From assembly GCA_033002965.1 (NCBI GenBank), contig JAURVB010008380.1, positions 41,678 through 105,677 on the forward strand: a DNA stretch of 64,000 nt, written 5' to 3'. Within the stretch, counting starts at the first letter, position 1. Each line of letters starts with the position of its first letter. Shown piece after piece: positions 1-9,989 of this stretch. Made by a program: the position numbers and the translations under genes. Source of the stretch: Piper betle. Its lineage: Eukaryota > Streptophyta > Magnoliopsida > Piperales > Piperaceae. The notes below the pieces were generated by a model. It was not told the DNA's origin and ran no database searches. It saw nothing but the letters and a program-made list of their open reading frames with translations.

Positions 1-91
1 AATGGGAAAGACTAGTTAAAATGAGTAAAATCATCCACTAAAAGTGCATAGTAACAAAAACCTTTAACATATGTGGGCAGGTCCCCACAAG

Positions 92-370
92 TCACAATGC
101 ACTATATTCAAGCATTCTAAGAGTAGTAGATGGAGAAGAAACAAAAGTTAGTTTCTGTGCTCTAGCCATTTGACAACTATTACAACAAAAAGAATATTTA
201 TTAGTTGACTTCACAGTAATAAGATTTTCCTTTCGAAGTTTTTGCAAAATCTTCATTGAGCAGTGTCCAAGACGTTTGTGCCAAATTTCCTTAGTTTCAG
301 AAATTTGTCTATTAGAGAAGATAGCAACTTCTTTGCTTCCAAAATTTGTGCCAAATCTAAGTTGCAGCAT
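92..370 (-). pseudogene. copia GAG-pre-integrase domain fragment
   Basis: The minus strand encodes IWHKRLGHCSMKILQKL, a spaced C-x2-C (FCCNSCQMAR) and then the start of the integrase region. This HHCC-like zinc-binding segment lies between protease and integrase core in Ty1/copia polyproteins and aids integrase function. It is open over the whole domain, but the flanking domains are broken, and the integrase core would lie beyond position 1. Confidence 0.8.
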
Positions 371-415
371 TTGGAACCTCGAGTTGTTACTTCCTGTTGG
401 TCTATTATAGTCAAT

Positions 416-930
416 TTAGCCTTGAGAAGTGAATTGGAAAATGCAATCATGATCCTCTGTGACTTGACTAATAGATAGTAAGTTCTTTTTCATAGCAGGT
501 ACATAAAGAACATTACTCAAAACTACTGAACCAGATATAGTGTTAACCTGAGCTTCTCCAATATGAGTGATAGGAAGACATGAGCCATTACCAATGAAAA
601 CACCATCCAAAATAGAATGAGCCTTTACTCAAGCAAATACAGTATTTTAAAAATCGGACCGGACCAATATGAGTAATAGGAAGACATGAGACCCATACAA
701 ACACCATTCAAAGTAGAATAAGCCTTTCCTTGAGTAAATTATATACCTGGATGACCAGACATATGAGATGTGGCTCTAGAGTCAAGAATCCAGTCTGTGA
801 AGTCAAACTCATTCAATTGTAAGGCAGTAAGTATAGTTTGTAGATCAGGTACTTGATAACCCTCATTGTATCATTCCCAACACTGTGATGCAGTATGTCC
901 TTTCTTGAAGCAAATTTGACACATTAGCTC
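416..930 (-). pseudogene. copia CCHC knuckle and aspartic protease region, broken
   Basis: On the minus strand a knuckle-like KKGHTASQCW (near 900) is followed by WILDSRATSHMSGHPG (near 770-810) and then by a protease C-terminal part with GNGSCLPITHIGEA and LVLYVPAMKKNLLSISQ-type residues (416-610). The protease would cleave the copia polyprotein. The active site, normally Asp-Ser/Thr-Gly-Ala, reads Asp-Ser-Arg-Ala here, so the catalytic loop is damaged even locally. A 70-80 bp segment of this region is present twice in tandem (see repeat at 555-740). Confidence 0.75.
555..740. repeat. imperfect tandem duplication inside the copia protease region
   Basis: The segment starting CCAATATGAGTGATAGGAAG (about 559-640) recurs at about 663-742 with small differences and a short unrelated spacer. 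Both end in TAGAAT.AGCCTTT.CT. The duplicated part contains the protease GNGS region, so it is a rearrangement after the element decayed. Confidence 0.7.
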
Positions 931-992
931 TGCAAGAACAACTTTTCAATTTGTTGCAGGATCAACTTTTTGCTTTGATGGAAGAGTTATCG

Positions 993-1890
993 TTATTCTG
1001 TGGAATTAACAAATTTCTTATTCTGTGACTGAGCTGGGAAGAATCCTCTTTTCTGAGATGCAAATATTGGATTCTGATGAGGCTGATTCTGAAATCTAAA
1101 TCTTGATCTGTTATAGGCACGACCACGACCTCTAAGGACCAGAATTTCTTTGGCTAACAAAAGCCTTGGACGAGCCAGCAGCAGTAGATGAACTAGAACC
1201 ATAATCATGCTTCTTCTGAACAAATATTGTTTCAATTCTTGACAACTTGATGAGCATTTGACTGAGAACAAGGTGTGCATATCATTGAAGTAGTGAGCAT
1301 AATATACTCATCTCCCAAACCCAGTAAGTTTACCCTTTATCATAAAGTGGCATATCAATAGCTTCCATTTCATCACAAATCAGCTTGAATTCATTCAAAT
1401 ATTTAGATAAAGATGAGTATGAAGACCTTCGTATTGTCTCTAATTTTTCTTGAAGTATCATTTCCCTATCTTCACCAAAACGAATTATCGACCCATGTAA
1501 ACATTTCCAAATGGCAGTTTAGGTTTCAAGACGAAGGACATGGCCTCAAACCTCATTTCTAAGTATGCTTGTTATCCATCCTTTCAACAATCTATTCGAT
1601 CTCTTCCATGATCCATACACAGGATTAGGTATAATGTCAATAGAACCATCATTCATTGAGATTGACTTTGTTTTTTGTGGAGGAGGTGTGGTTCATCCAA
1701 AAACCCAGCTAAACCATAAGTCTCAACCATATTCATGATTTCCATTTCCCGAAACAAGAAGTTTGATGATGTAAGCTTATTAGAGACACAATTTTATACA
1801 TTGTAATTCGTTGGATGTGGATACTCAGTCAGAGAAGAGGGAGATGAGAAGTCCGAATTCTCCATACCTACACTTGAGGAGGACACCATG
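993..1890 (-). pseudogene. copia gag (nucleocapsid precursor), broken
   Basis: The minus strand from about 1890 reads MVSSSS, then a segment with SNKLTSSNFLF and MNMVETYGLAGFLD. This is the N-terminal gag region of common plant copia elements that would package element RNA. The reading then shifts frame several times through 1250 and runs into an Arg/Gln-rich stretch at 993-1280 (PITDQ.., FRIS..) before the knuckle. It has no continuous reading frame and cannot encode a full gag. The start was placed at the first Met of the recognisable gag N-terminus. Confidence 0.7.
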
Positions 1891-2239
1891 GCCGATTCAC
1901 AGAAGATCATCACAGACAACAACCTCGCTTCACCACCAGAAAGAACAAACTTTGAAGCTTCAAAACAGAGTGCAAGTTTCAGTAGCAGATAGCTTCAACA
2001 TCAGATCTTGATCAACTGCTCCTGTCAGCAATCAAGAACGAACCCCAATCAAATACTGAATCAATTGAATCAGCACAAAATCCACACTTAAGATCTAAAT
2101 GTTCGCAGCAAAATTGAAAGGCCAGATTGGCTTATATGAAGGAGTTCATTCAAAAGACTAATTGAAAATAGGAAATCTTGTGCAATAAGTTACACATTGG
2201 ATCATCTAGATATTGGTGAATCTGAACCATTAATTTCAT

Positions 2240-3180
2240 CTTCTAGAATACTTCTAATAGGCTTATAACAGTGATGGGAGAGCAGTAATGATTATCATCG
2301 ACTGTTCAAGTGAACGATTATGTCATCAGCCATGATTTCTCTTATATTTAGCTCGTAAAACCTTAGAAAGCAGAGACTCGGTGAACAAATAATCCTTCAA
2401 GCAAGCTTAGTGAGTAAGGCTAATTTCATTTGAAGTAGATCTCTTATACCCAGTCCTCCCATATCTTTAGACATAAGACCAACTAACTTGTCGAAAAATT
2501 TATAAGTCTCCTTGCGCCACCAGAATTGAGATTGTCTGGATTATACATTTTTGAGCATTGAGTACGGTATTTTATAACAACTTATAATCTAGTGACACAT
2601 TAAATTTGTCGCTGAGTTGATCAGACAATGAAGGTTCCATCTTTGAATATAGCTGTTGATTTTATCAACAAGGAAAACCGCTTAACTTTATGTCTCCCTA
2701 AAACATTTGAAACCCTTCAATCATTGATTGAAACTTAATAAGAAGGGTTTGAGGGAAGAAGGATGGATGACCATTGATATTAACGACAATACCCGAAGCT
2801 AGTTCATATTGGGAGAGAACAAAATTTAGAGCATTAATTTCCTGAGCAATAGCTGTACAGAAGATCAATGTAACATCTGCAAACATCAAGCGAGAAGGAG
2901 AGGAAACATTTCTGGCAATTTTATACTATGAATAGAGCCCTCACCCTCCGTTCTCCTGAGCAATCTAGACAATCCTTCAATTACCAAAATAAACAAGGGA
3001 GACAAAGCATCACCTTGCCTTCACCACCTTTGATCGCTTAGAAGTATTATATAAGAGCCCATTTAACATACATAATTGAGGAGGCGGAGGAGAGAATTAA
3101 AGAACAACAATTAACTTCAGCACTCTTGAGGATATTCAAAATACAGTGTCACTCAAACCTGTCAAAAGCCTTTAACATAT
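2240..3180 (-). mobile_element. LINE (non-LTR retrotransposon) RT fragment
   Basis: The minus strand reads LFILVIEGLSRLLRRTE (near 2950-3000), then MMFADVTLIFC (2860-2889), then a C-terminal part with FWWRKETYKFF and MGGLGIRDLLQMKLALLTKLA (2400-2540). These are successive blocks of plant L1-type reverse transcriptase. The catalytic FADD box reads FADV, and there are stops and frameshifts, so this is a dead fragment. It belongs to the same superfamily as the large LINE at 44400-62060. Its exact ends are not visible; 3180-3601 shows nothing recognisable. Confidence 0.75.
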
Positions 3181-3601
3181 CCAGCTTTTATTGCTCATCA
3201 CTCAGTCATCCCTTTCTTCTTTTTTAACGATTTTTAATGCCAACAAGGTTTTTAATATACTTGAAAAGGTTTTCAATGTACATTTATTAATGCCGTAATG
3301 TAAAAACTAAAAGAGAATGCGCTAATGTTGGTTTGGTGGAGGAGAGTTGAAAGAATATGTCCTAAATTCATGATCAAAATGGAATAAAAATACGTTCAAT
3401 ATTTATTTATATCGTGGGCAAGTCTTTTGATAATGAATAATCATTTTTGAATGGGATAAAATCTCATACCTTATAGAGTTTACACTACTGATAAGTGGTG
3501 GCATATAAGTATAAGTCCATAACGACTTTTGTGAATAATAAAATCATAGCCGATGAATTCACAACATTTTTCTTCTATACTTCAAGTTTAAATACTAGCC
3601 A

Positions 3602-5013
3602 TGTAAAACCCATGATTCAAGTCAGAGTTTTATATTTTGAACAGGTCAGTTCAACCGTTATTTTCAGGTTAATTTCAAAACATGCATGACGAGCCAAGGT
3701 TGGTATTGTGTTATGAACCGTGAGAATCATGTGTGCCCAAGTATACGATGATAATGTCAATAAGACAACAATAAAATAAGTTATCAAAATATATGAGAAT
3801 ATGCCAGATTTTTCTTAATTTATTTAATGAAATCGTAGAATTATTTTTAGGACAAATAATGTATTAGGACGCGTTGCGGGTAATATAGGTAGGTTATTAG
3901 TTATAGAGTATGTCATTAATGTGTATTATATTTTATGGATTTTTTACAAGTTAATATTATTTTTGACTTGAATCAGAGTCGAGTCAAGTTTAATTACGAA
4001 ACGACCATTTATTTTTCTAAACAACCATTTATTTTTCTTGACGACCACTTGTTTTTGTAATCAACCATTTGTTTTCTTAAAAAACCATTCGTTTTTCTCT
4101 GACTTCTATATATTTCACACTTCTGTCATTCAGTCACCATCATCCTTCTCAGTCGACTTCCTTCTTCTTTTACTACCTTCCCTCTTCCCCACAATCCTCA
4201 CTTGAGCCAGCCACAACCTTGTCGCTGTCATCATGTGACTTACGATTAGGTATAGACTTTTTTCTGATTTAATTGTTTAAAAATTATAATTATCAGTATA
4301 GCATGCTAAGAATGATTAACTATTGTGATAAATGTCTGATTGTGAATGAAATGATGATTTACATGATTTGATTAATAGTTAGTAATCTAATTAAGTAAAT
4401 TGAATTTGAGCATGCTAATTAACTACAACGTAACTTAGAAAAATGTAATAAAATTGGGATGAATAGGATGAGATATTTTTATTGATTGTTTGACTGTTGT
4501 TTGATGATGATTGCATTGTATGTGTGATATTCGTGATGAGTTTGATGTATCAATCAGTTAGCGAGCGTGAGCTTCTAGATTTGATGTGTACGTATGAAGT
4601 AGAAGCTCGCCGCCTAGGCACGCGGACACACTTGGAGCTTCTACCAGGTCCTTTAGGACTCGCTTCTGGTTTTATTTCTATACTCTATCGTGTCTTTTTA
4701 TACAGGTAAGAGGACAAGTTAAGTAGTGTTTTATTGGAACCCACTTAACTCGGGCCATTTAATCTATTGATCTTTCGAATTTATAACCCTTAAGGATGAG
4801 ATCCCTTGAGTTTGATTTAAAAACTCAAATCCACCACAAGATGCCTTAGGGCCATGTTAACATCTCATTCATGCATTATATACTTGCACTACCATTTTAA
4901 GACACCAAGGGGAGATCCAGGTCGACTTAACCGAATCAAGTAGTTTAGTGAACAGTTCGATCGCCAGTGACATTTCTGGTTGGTTCACAGGTGAACGAGA
5001 ACGGGGTGTTACC
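3602..5013 (+). repeat. 5' LTR of family-A element (internally deleted)
   Basis: Aligns with the 3' LTR at both ends, but jumps at about 4856 from the GATGCCTT.GGGCC block to the CATTCATGCATTATATACTTG block. It therefore lacks about 1 kb that the 3' LTR holds at roughly 7096-8096. It contains the conserved U3 repeats (4001-4098), a TATA-like TCTATATATTTCAC (about 4105) and the GCCGCCTAGGC block. Confidence 0.85.
4001..4098 (+). repeat. Short tandem repeats upstream of the LTR TATA box
   Basis: Five degenerate copies of an about 20-bp unit of the form ACGACCATTTATTTTTCTA lie immediately before TCTATATATTTCAC. The same array occurs at 6259-6338 and, shorter, at about 36098-36155. Its position just upstream of the presumed LTR promoter suggests a U3 enhancer-type repeat. 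Confidence 0.75.
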
Positions 5014-5017
5014 AATG

Positions 5018-5029
5018 TGGCATCAAAGC
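5018..5029 (+). promoter_or_regulatory. Primer-binding site
   Basis: TGGCATCAAAGC lies four bases after the end of the 5' LTR. It matches the plant initiator-methionine primer site TGGTATCAGAGC at ten of twelve positions. Confidence 0.7.
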
Positions 5030-5167
5030 AAACCCTTGGTTGATTAAGATGGTAGATATAATATAGGTCACATGTGTGCAAAAGCTACTCCAAGTGGTTT
5101 TGACAAGTATTTTTCTATCTTATTATTTTTTGTTGCAGATTTTCTTACCAATTAGTAGTGTGACAAT

Positions 5168-5805
5168 ATGATCAGGATTAGAGCAATGAGCAGAATGATG
5201 GTGATCAGAACTCGTGGGACACAGATCAGAGCCCATCTCCTCCATCTCCGAGACAAGATAGTCCCGATCATGGTCACAATGACACAGACCATTCTAGTCG
5301 ATCGAGGATCAACATGCCACTAGCCAGGAGACCCAGTGTGCCAGACTTTCAGCCATAGCACGATCTAGAGTCGCTGCACCGTCAGCTAGGAAATCCCAGT
5401 GAGCTAGACTCAGTAAGCCACCATAGCAGGAGCCATCGTAGTGGAAGTCGCTTCAGCGTTAGAAGCGATCAAACTGAAATGGAGGCTGCCATTGCACGGT
5501 TGGCAGAGGTACAAATACAGATTTGCCACTTTTGGAGATATGATGCGAGCCGCAAGTGACAGCTGAGCGAATCTTGGCTACTCAACCACGCCAAGACTAT
5601 GATCAAAGATAACATCAATTGGATCAGGGAACATAACAGAGGCATCAGATAGATGCTCAAGCTGCCATAAGATTTATAGATGGACAAGTTCAGGAGAACA
5701 GACAACCAACATGTCATATCTGTGGACACTATCATAAAGGAATATGCAGAATGGGTACGGAAGCATGCTTCAGATGTGGTCACCCAGGACATCAAGAGTG
5801 AAGCC
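5168..5805 (+). pseudogene. Gypsy gag remnant with zinc knuckles
   Basis: A Ser/Pro/Arg-rich segment (WDTDQSPSPPSPRQDSP near 5216-5270) is followed by CHICGHYHKGIC and CFRCGHPGHQE (5707-5803). These are the two consecutive knuckles seen at the end of many Ty3/gypsy gags. Stops and frameshifts break it, and the final Cys of the second knuckle is lost at a stop. The next element feature is already the polypurine tract, so protease to integrase are absent. Gag normally packages RNA in the particle; this copy could not make a full one. Confidence 0.7.
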
Positions 5806-5839
5806 TCCTTAATTTAAAATTTTGAGGACGAAATTTTTA

Positions 5840-5852
5840 ATGGAGGGAAGAT
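5840..5852 (+). promoter_or_regulatory. Polypurine tract before 3' LTR
   Basis: ATGGAGGGAAGAT directly precedes TGTAAAACC at 5853. The preceding GAGGACGAAATTTTTAA is typical of the region just before the 3' LTR of plant gypsy elements. Confidence 0.75.
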
Positions 5853-7121
5853 TGTAAAACCAGTGATTCGAGTTAGGGTTTTATAGTCTAAACCGGTCGG
5901 TTCGACCTATTATTTTCAGTTTGGTCAATTTTAAAACACGCGTCCCAAGCCGAGGTCAGTCTTGTGTTATGAACCATGAGAGTCATGTGTGCCCAAGTAG
6001 TATAATGATAACGTCAGTAAGATAGTAGCAAAATAAGTTATCAGAATATATGAGAGTATGCCAGATTTTTCTTAATTTATCTAATTAAATCATAGAATTA
6101 TTTTTAGGCTAAATAAAGTATTAGGATGCGTTACGGGTAATTTGGATGGGCTATTAGTTATATAGCATGTCATTGATGTGTATTATATTTTATGGATTTT
6201 TTTACGAGTTAGTATTATTTTTTGTTCGAGTCAGAGGTCGAGTCAAGTTTAATTATGAAACGACCATTCATTTTTCTAGACGACCATTCATGTTTTTCTA
6301 AACAACCATTTGTTTTCTTAGACGACCGTTCATTTTTCTCTTACATCTATATATTTCACACTTCTGTCATTTAGTCACCATCATCCTTCTCAGTCAACTT
6401 CCTTCTTCTTTTTCTACCTTCCCTCTTTCCCACAATCCTCACTCGAACCGGCCACAACCTTGTCACCATCATCGTGTGACTTACGATTAGGTATAGACTT
6501 TTATCTGATTTAATTATTTAAAATTTATAATTATTAGTATAGCATGCTAGGAATGATTAACTATTGTGATAAATGTCTGATTGTGAATGAAGTGATGATT
6601 TACATGATTTGATTGATAGTTAGTAATCTAATTAAGTAAATTAAATTTGAGCATGCTAATTGACTGTAACATAACTTAGAAAAATGTAATACAAATTGGG
6701 ATGAATAGAATGGAATATTTTTATTGATTGCTTGACTATTGTTAGATGATGATTGCATTGTATGTGTGATATTCATGATGAGTTTGATGCATCATTTAGT
6801 TAGTGGGCGTTAGCTTCTAGATTTGATGTGTATATATGGAGTAGGAGCTCGCCGCCTAGGCGCGTGGGTACGCTTGGAGATTCTACCAGGTTTGTTAGGA
6901 CTCACTTCTGGTATTATTTCTATACTCTATCATGTGTTGTTTTTATAAGTAAGCAGATGAGTTAAGTGGCATCTTATTGGATACCACTTAACCTGGGTCA
7001 TTTAATCAATCAATCTTCCAAATTAATAACCCTCAAGGATGAGATCCCTCGAGTTTGTTTTAAAACTCAGATCCACCACAAGATGCCTTCAGGCCTATAT
7101 TATATAATTCCCTACCCAGTG

Positions 7122-7164
<43 letters not shown>

Positions 7165-8249
7165 TGTGTGTGTGTGTGTCGTGTGTGTGTGTGTGTGAGT
7201 TTTCGCATTTTCAGTAAGATGTGTGATGGAGGAAACCGATGACCATGTCTTGAGATAGGGCGTGTACTTGTCAAAGCACGCTCTTGGAACTGATGAGCCT
7301 CCATTCCGTTCCCGAGGGATCTTAACAACTCAACCTTTGAGTTCCTCAAACCCGGAGAAGTGTGGAGATTTACAGGTACTGTTGTGCAGCGCATGTCTAG
7401 ACTTGTGGTGAAAAAGGGTACTGAAGGCGCATGTCTGAGAGTGCTCAGCCCCTGTACTCAGGGTCAGGAGTAATATGGAGGACGTAGAGGGCTGAGATGA
7501 GTGATAATGATTTTGATAGTTTGAATGGCCAAGGAAAGAGATATGTTATGGAAAGGGGATGCTGCCGCTTGAGGGCGACGACTCCTATTATTGCCCTTGT
7601 GAGAGTTCTTGAGGAAGTATATGAGATTTTTATTCAACAAGAGGGTCAGCTCTCCTGTGCCAGTTTGATATTAGTTATTTTTTAGACCGGTAACACTCGT
7701 TATTGACGGTTTTCTATTATATATGTAGGTGAGAATCTCGAGGACTGAGCATTGTTTAGACTGCGAGAGTAGTAAAGCTGTTGGACACATGAACCTGCCT
7801 CACATAATGAATGGGAATGATGATTTCTAAGTTGTATGAATGATGAGATTGTTTTAGATTATTTTGTGACATGCTATGAATGTTTAGCCTGTGGAACAAA
7901 ATTAGAATGAAAGTGAAATGAAAATGACATGTTTTAGAATTATATCGATATCAATATTTGTTATTGTACACTTATAGGAAAGACTCAGTCCATTTTATTT
8001 TATTTAAATATTATTCTCAAATCTGTTTTCACGATTATTCTATCTGTGCACAATCGCATATCATGGCATGCATGTTGGGTCACGTTAGAACCCAAGCATC
8101 CCATTCACGCATTATATACTTGCACTATCATTTTAAGACACCGAGGGGAGATCCGGGTCGGCTTAACCAAATCAAGTAGTTAACGAACGGTTCGGTCGCC
8201 GGTGACATTTCCGGATAGGTTCATGGGTGAACCGGAACGAGGTGTTACA
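5853..8249 (+). repeat. 3' LTR of family-A element (full length, 2397 bp)
   Basis: Starts TGTAAAACC and ends GGTGTTACA. It has the U3 tandem repeats (6259-6338), TCTATATATTTCAC (about 6345), a GCCGCCTAGGC block near 6852 and a TA/GT microsatellite (7122-7198). The same LTR occurs as a solo LTR at 35692-39506 and inverted and truncated at 48212-50716. Small open frames here are chance. Confidence 0.9.
7122..7198. repeat. (TA)n followed by (GT)n microsatellite in family-A LTR
   Basis: About 20 TA units are followed by two GT tracts separated by a single CGT. The corresponding position in the LTR at 35692 also has a TA tract, where foreign sequence is inserted. The inverted copy at 48950-48980 has no such tract. 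Confidence 0.95.
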
Positions 8250-9535
8250 AACCACAAGGGAGTAATTAATAAAATCTAGATTTTAAAGTAGATTGTAACT
8301 TAAGTTTTGAACTTTTGGGCTCAATCATTCAAGGGTACTTACATACCCCTATCATTAATAGGGCTTCAAAAAATTCACCAGATTTGTCCTCCATCCTTCT
8401 TGACTCATTGTTATGCCCAAAGGAGTATGTTGTTTGATAAGATCTTTCCCCTCAACCCCCTTGTTGTCATCCAATAGACACTATTATGCGCGTGCATATA
8501 AGATGGGAGACACCTATTTAATTTCAAAATTTTCTGAAAACAAAAAAAAGCTTAACGGACTAATGGACATTTTCAAAGGGTCCATGAACATTTGAGAAGG
8601 ATCGGTCTATAAGAAGAAGTACGATGAGAAGTGTTGGAAACATAACCTCTAATTAATGAAAGGGCCAAAGATCGTTTTTTCGTTCATTGGCATTGTATCT
8701 ATAATAATCCCTTTCTCATTCCCTAGGAGGTCACCTCATGTACTATTTTTCCTTATGTGTGTCCATCTTCTACCTTCTCTACATATTGACCTCTAGATTG
8801 AGCCTCTACCTTCATTTTATATCTGAAAAATATAATTAAATAAGATAAAATTATATAAGTGGATAACTAAATTTATTAGTGTAAGTCTAGAATAATGTAA
8901 CAAGTCGTATTGATAATAGTGAATAGAGAACCTAGAATTGAACACACACACAAGTGAATATGTCTTTTAGAAATTTACAGGAATATAGAATATGTAAGAG
9001 TGAATAAAATGTAATGATACAAGTGGATAATAGTCCTAGTGTAGAATACATGCGAATATGTTTGCAGAAATTTAAAAGAACGTGTAATAGTGAATAAAAT
9101 GTAATGATATAAGTGGATAACAGTTTTAATGTAATAATAAATAATAGACAGAAGATCTAGAATTGAATACAAGTGATTATGTTTAAAGTGTAAGTTTAGT
9201 AGAATGTATAATAGTGGATAAGATGTAAAGATCCTGCCAATAATATCCATCATATTGGACATATTAAATGAGATGAGATGATAATGGTGGATAATAGTTC
9301 TTTCATCAAACATACGTGGTTAATTATTGTTCTCTAATCGCAACGAAGTTTTTTTCTTGGGAAATGAAAGAGGTTGGGAATAGGGAAAATAAGAACTCCA
9401 ACAAACATTTAAGGTGTTATGGGATGTTAGACACCTATAACTACCCTACGGTGCTTTTTGACATACCATCCTCTATAATTCCTATTAAGCTCTAATTTTT
9501 TTATTTGTGTGGATCTTAAAATTGGACGCTAAGAT
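8250..9535. other. Intergenic sequence; degenerate about 100-bp repeats at 8860-9310
   Basis: 8255-8860 shows no gene or element I can name. From about 8860 to 9310 an imperfect unit recurs three to four times, with shared words AGTGGATAA, AATAGTGAATA(A), GAATGTA, TAAAATGTAATGATA and CTAGAATTGAA(C/T)AC. This looks like an old decayed tandem repeat with no coding potential. Confidence 0.55.
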
Positions 9536-9540
9536 CATAT

Positions 9541-9958
9541 TGTTAGACTTTATTAGATTTCATATCAAATCATCGAGTAAATAAAATAGATAGCGGAAGC
9601 GTACCTGAAGCCATAAGAGAAACTAGAGTTTTGACCACCTTAGGTTTGGTCTTCTAAATCTAAGAAGACTTTCCAAAACCTGAATTCTGGACAATGGGAT
9701 ACCAGAACGAAAATTGCTTATTGATTTAGGGACCATAACCTCCTTATTGATAGCTGTAGTTTCATAAATTCATTTTCACCCATCACGAAAAGAGAAATAT
9801 GAAAAGGTATCTACACTTTTCACATTAAATTCCACACCTTAATTTATGGCCCATAACCTTTCACACTTAAGTAGATCAATTTAATTTAGGCCAACCTTAT
9901 ATAATAACATATGACACAATTCCTGATTCACATATATATTTATGTCCAGCATCCAACA
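9541..9958 (-). repeat. 3' LTR of minus-strand copia element
   Basis: 418 bp, TG...CA on either strand, followed inward by a polypurine tract (AAGTGGGAGAT on the minus strand, 9959-9970). It pairs with 13287-13727. Confidence 0.92.
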
Positions 9959-9989
9959 ATCTCCCACTTGGACTTGATATATATACGAA

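Larger units (their letters stand above)
1..1890 (-). mobile_element. Ty1/copia retrotransposon, decayed internal region, cut by window edge
   Basis: Reading the minus strand from 1890 down gives, in order, a copia gag, a CCHC knuckle, a protease and a GAG-pre-integrase segment, all with frameshifts and stops. This is the usual Ty1/copia polyprotein order, so the element enters at its 5' end on the right and leaves at position 1 before the integrase core. No LTR is recognisable at the right end; 1890-2240 would be the leader, but I see no convincing primer-binding site there. Family identity rests on the gag start, the knuckle followed by a protease LDS motif, and the WHKRLGH motif. Confidence 0.85.
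3602..8249 (+). mobile_element. Non-autonomous family-A gypsy-type LTR element
   Basis: Two related LTRs (3602-5013 and 5853-8249) begin TGTAAAACC and end GGTGTTAC(C)A. They flank only about 840 bp containing an initiator-tRNA-like primer site, a gag remnant with zinc knuckles and a polypurine tract. No protease, reverse transcriptase or integrase is present. The flanks are agcca (3597-3601) and aacca (8250-8254), a 5-bp target duplication with one mismatch. The layout is that of a non-autonomous element or an internal-deletion derivative. The knuckle arrangement and the GAGGACGAAAT-type sequence before the 3' LTR point to Ty3/gypsy. Confidence 0.85.

Noticed and set aside
7095..7394. Open frames with poly-His/Thr and Ile-Tyr runs on both strands
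   Set aside because: They are translations of the TA/GT microsatellite in the LTR.
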